Source: Actinomycetota bacterium (GTDB taxonomy: Bacteria; Actinomycetota; Humimicrobiia; Humimicrobiales; Humimicrobiaceae). Taken from it: a stretch of 33,992 nt of DNA. Of the stretch, positions 32,097 through 33,992 are shown one piece after another. The position numbers and the translations under genes were made by a program. The first letter of the stretch is position 1; every line of letters starts with the position of its first letter. The notes under the pieces are model-generated. The model was given only the letters and a program-made list of their open reading frames with translations, was not told the DNA's origin and did not search any database. The stretch spans positions 1-33,992 of the forward strand of contig JAQUOE010000015.1 of assembly GCA_028717265.1 (NCBI GenBank), read 5' to 3'.

Positions 32097-32176
32097 TGTA
32101 AAGACCTGAACGTTTTATGCGATTATTTAGAATTTTTTATTATCATTTTAATTGAATTTGTTTACCGGAGGGTAAT

Positions 32177-33232
32177 ATGGATAGGGGAAAGATTATAGAA
32201 AGCACAGTATCTCAGATTGAAAGGCAATTTGGCGGTGGTGCCATAATGAAATTGGGCGATAAAAGTTCGCTGGCGGATATAGGATATATATCCACCAATT
32301 CTCTGGAACTTGATATTGCGCTGGGAATAGGCGGAATACCAAGAGGCAGGGTTACCGAGATTTTTGGGCCGGAAGCATCAGGAAAAACGACACTTGCTTT
32401 GCATATCATTGCCAGTGCCCAGAAAGAAGGCGGCATAGCGGCTTTCATAGATGCCGAACATGCTCTGGACCCTGGTTATGCCAGAAATCTGGGTGTAAAT
32501 GTCGAAGAGCTTCTGCTGTCTCAGCCGGATAATGGAGAGCAGGCACTCGAAATTTGCGAGATTTTACTTAAGAGCGGGGCGCTGGATGTAATAGTAATCG
32601 ACTCGGTTGCCGCTCTTGTGCCAAAGGCTGAGCTGGAAGGCGAAATAGGAGATTCCCATGTCGGACTACAGGCGAGACTTATGTCACAGGCTTTAAGAAA
32701 AATAACAGGAGTCGTAAATAGAACCCATACTTCAGTAGTTTTTATTAATCAACTCAGAGAAAAAATAGGTGTCATGTTTGGTAATCCGGAAGTGACGCCA
32801 GGCGGCAGGGCTTTGAAATTTTATTCATCGGTGAGGATAGATATCAGAAGAGTTGACAGCATTAAAAGCGGCACGGAAGCAATCGGAAACAGGGTCAGAG
32901 CAAAAGTGGTAAAAAATAAAGTGGCCCCTCCGTTTAAAAGTGCCGAATTTGACATAATGTACGGAAGAGGCATATCCAGAGAAGGAAGTGTTGTTGATGT
33001 AGGTACCGAACTTGGAGTTCTGGAGAAAAGCGGATCCTGGTATTCATATAAAGGTGAACGAATCGGGCAGGGCAGAGAGAACGCAAAAATGTTTCTGGCT
33101 CAAAACACTAAAGTGATGGATGAAATCGAAGAAAAAGTCAAAGAAATGCTGAATCTTGATAGCAGTAAGACGAAAAGGAAAGACACGGAAAAGAAGATCA
33201 AAAAAGAGGAAATTGAAAAAGAAAAGATTTGA
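32177..33232 (+). CDS. recA: Recombinase RecA
   Basis: RecA forms filaments on single-stranded DNA, drives strand exchange and triggers LexA self-cleavage. It is 351 residues. It has an N-terminal oligomerisation segment ([15 protein letters not shown]), Walker A GPEASGKT (64-71), the Walker B region [20 protein letters not shown], loop L1/L2 regions with [20 protein letters not shown], and [17 protein letters not shown]. The C-terminal tail is Lys/Glu-rich. ATG 4 bases after GGAGGG (32167-32172). recX, often next, is not here; the rRNA operon follows instead. DprA and RecD2 in the same window belong to the same DNA-processing context. Confidence 0.98.
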   Translation: MDRGKIIESTVSQIERQFGGGAIMKLGDKSSLADIGYISTNSLELDIALGIGGIPRGRVTEIFGPEASGKTTLALHIIASAQKEGGIAAFIDAEHALDPGYARNLGVNVEELLLSQPDNGEQALEICEILLKSGALDVIVIDSVAALVPKAELEGEIGDSHVGLQARLMSQALRKITGVVNRTHTSVVFINQLREKIGVMFGNPEVTPGGRALKFYSSVRIDIRRVDSIKSGTEAIGNRVRAKVVKNKVAPPFKSAEFDIMYGRGISREGSVVDVGTELGVLEKSGSWYSYKGERIGQGRENAKMFLAQNTKVMDEIEEKVKEMLNLDSSKTKRKDTEKKIKKEEIEKEKI

Positions 33233-33366
33233 GTCCGGCAGTCTTTCTTATTATTGCTATTTTTATCCTCTTTTAATATAAAAGTGTCATTTTCCTGAAT
33301 AAAATGAAGGTAAGGACATTATCGAATAACAATATGATCAGCAAATCAGATATCCGTATAAATCTA
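33233..33366. other. Gene-free stretch between recA and the rRNA promoters
   Basis: A+T-rich sequence with no open frame that looks like a gene. A weak inverted repeat (CATTTT ... AAAATG, about 33289-33307) is the only structure seen; no clear terminator with U-run follows recA. The remaining part of the 329-base gap (33367-33561) holds the rRNA promoters and leader. Confidence 0.6.
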
Positions 33367-33394
33367 TTGACTTGTGCCGCTTTAATGCTATAAT
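33367..33394 (+). promoter_or_regulatory. rRNA operon promoter P1
   Basis: TTGACT (33367-33372), a 16-bp spacer and a perfect TATAAT (33389-33394) preceded by TGC (extended -10). It is among the strongest promoters in the window. Transcription would start near 33401, about 160 bases before the mature 16S end. Just downstream, about 33395-33422, a partly self-complementary CTAC ... GTAG stretch can fold. Confidence 0.8.
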
Positions 33395-33458
33395 CTACTA
33401 CGCTATATAAGTGTTATAGTAGGTTTCATTCTTACTAAGAACTTCTTTTATATTTTAA

Positions 33459-33487
33459 TTGACAACCAGGATTTAGTGTGGTATTTT
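33459..33487 (+). promoter_or_regulatory. rRNA operon promoter P2
   Basis: A consensus TTGACA (33459-33464), a 17-bp spacer and TATTTT (33482-33487) preceded by TGG (extended -10). The predicted start is near 33494, about 68 bases before 16S. Tandem promoters are typical for rRNA operons. Confidence 0.65.
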
Positions 33488-33503
33488 CTGTCAGTTATTT
33501 TCA

Positions 33504-33517
33504 TGTTCTTTGAAAAC
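33504..33517 (+). promoter_or_regulatory. boxA-like antitermination site in the rRNA leader
   Basis: TGTTCTTTGAAAAC matches the boxA sequence seen in Gram-positive rRNA leaders, which binds NusB/S10 for antitermination. A shorter copy, GTTCTTTGAGCA, follows at 33530-33541. NusA, encoded in this window, works in the same complex. Confidence 0.6.
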
Positions 33518-33561
33518 TAAATAGTGTAAGTTCTTTGAGCAAGTTATTTCAAATGTTAATT

Positions 33562-33992
33562 TTTATTGAGAGTTTGATCCTGGCTCAGGACTAACGCTAA
33601 CGGTGTGCATAATACATGCAAGTCAAACGGGCAATGCGAGAGTAGCAATACTTTTGCAAAGCCAGTGGCGAACGGGTGAGTAACGCGTAGGTAATCTGCC
33701 CTGGAGATTAGGATAACTTTCCGAAAGGGAAGCTAATACTGAATACTTTATATTTTTCGCATGATTAATATAACAAAGGTAGCCGCAAGGCTTCTGCTTC
33801 AGGATGAGCCTGCGTCCTATTAGCTTGTTGGTAAGGTAACGGCTTACCAAGGCTATGATGGGTAGCCGGCCTGAGAGGGTGATCGGCCACACTGGGACTG
33901 AGATACGGCCCAGACTCCTACGGGAGGCAGCAGTAGGGAATATTGCGCAATGGGCGAAAGCCTGACGCAGCGACACCGTGTGAAGGATGAAG
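33562..33992 (+). rRNA. rrs: 16S ribosomal RNA, 5' part (runs off the window)
   Basis: Identified from AGAGTTTGATCCTGGCTCAG (33569 onward), GGCGAACGGGTGAGTAACGC, ACTGGGACTGAGATACGGCC, ACTCCTACGGGAGGCAGCAG and GGGAATATTGCGCAATGGGC. The 5' end at 33562 is placed by alignment with the E. coli numbering. About 431 bases are present. The segment after CTCAG reads GGACTAACGCTAACGGTGTG instead of the near-universal GACGAACGCTGGCGGCGTG. The change inside CGGTGT (33601-33606) is matched by ACACCG (33973-33978) in its helix 4 partner strand, so it is a real, paired variation. The typing of the lineage needs a database comparison. Confidence 0.98.

Noticed and set aside
33623-33976. 117-codon minus-strand frame inside 16S rRNA
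   Set aside because: It is antisense to conserved ribosomal RNA; not a gene.

Overview
The window is a single, almost gap-free run of bacterial housekeeping genes. All 27 protein genes and the 16S rRNA gene at the right end lie on the plus strand. The DNA is A+T-rich. TTG start codons are common (rpsB, uppS, proS, nusA, nrnA, rpsO, thpR), each behind a good Shine-Dalgarno (SD) sequence. The gene order (dprA-xerC-rpsB-tsf-pyrH-frr-uppS-rseP-ispG-proS ... nusA-infB-rbfA-nrnA-truB-ribF-rpsO-pnp-M16-dapB-dapA-rnj-ftsK-cinA-thpR-recA) is the Gram-positive-type arrangement of Firmicutes, Actinomycetota and allied uncultured lineages. cinA-thpR-recA and a probably leaderless comM lean towards an early-branching actinobacterial or neighbouring uncultured group. 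That placement is inference; the 431 bases of 16S rRNA would settle it.

Layout. 1-4281: comM (own promoter at the start codon), dprA, an unknown 140-residue gene, xerC: DNA uptake/processing and chromosome dimer resolution. 4282-11470: rpsB-tsf-pyrH-frr-uppS-rseP-ispG-proS: translation, UMP kinase, isoprenoid and lipid-carrier synthesis, membrane proteolysis and prolyl-tRNA synthesis. 11463-13637: recD2, a helicase, placed where rimP is often found. 13638-23091: promoter and attenuator-like leader, then nusA-infB-rbfA-nrnA-truB-ribF-rpsO-pnp: transcription/translation factors, RNA turnover, tRNA pseudouridine and flavin cofactors. 23102-32017: M16 peptidase-dapB-dapA-rnj-ftsK-cinA-thpR: diaminopimelate/lysine synthesis, RNase J, DNA translocation, nucleotide and RNA repair families. 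32018-33232: recA with its own promoter region. 33233-33992: two rRNA promoters, boxA-like leader and the 5' part of 16S rRNA.

I see no mobile element, CRISPR array, phage, toxin-antitoxin or defence system, and no clearly new system. Points worth a second look: a frameshift at T9A8 in truB; an M16 peptidase frame with no standard start codon upstream of its zinc motif; the leaderless comM promoter; the promoter plus terminator-like leader in front of nusA with rimP missing; a 13-bp perfect inverted repeat inside dprA; a prolyl-tRNA synthetase without its editing insert; a palindrome upstream of recA; a covarying change in the 16S rRNA; and several usual operon partners missing (topA, cdsA, dxr, rimP, ylxR, pgsA).
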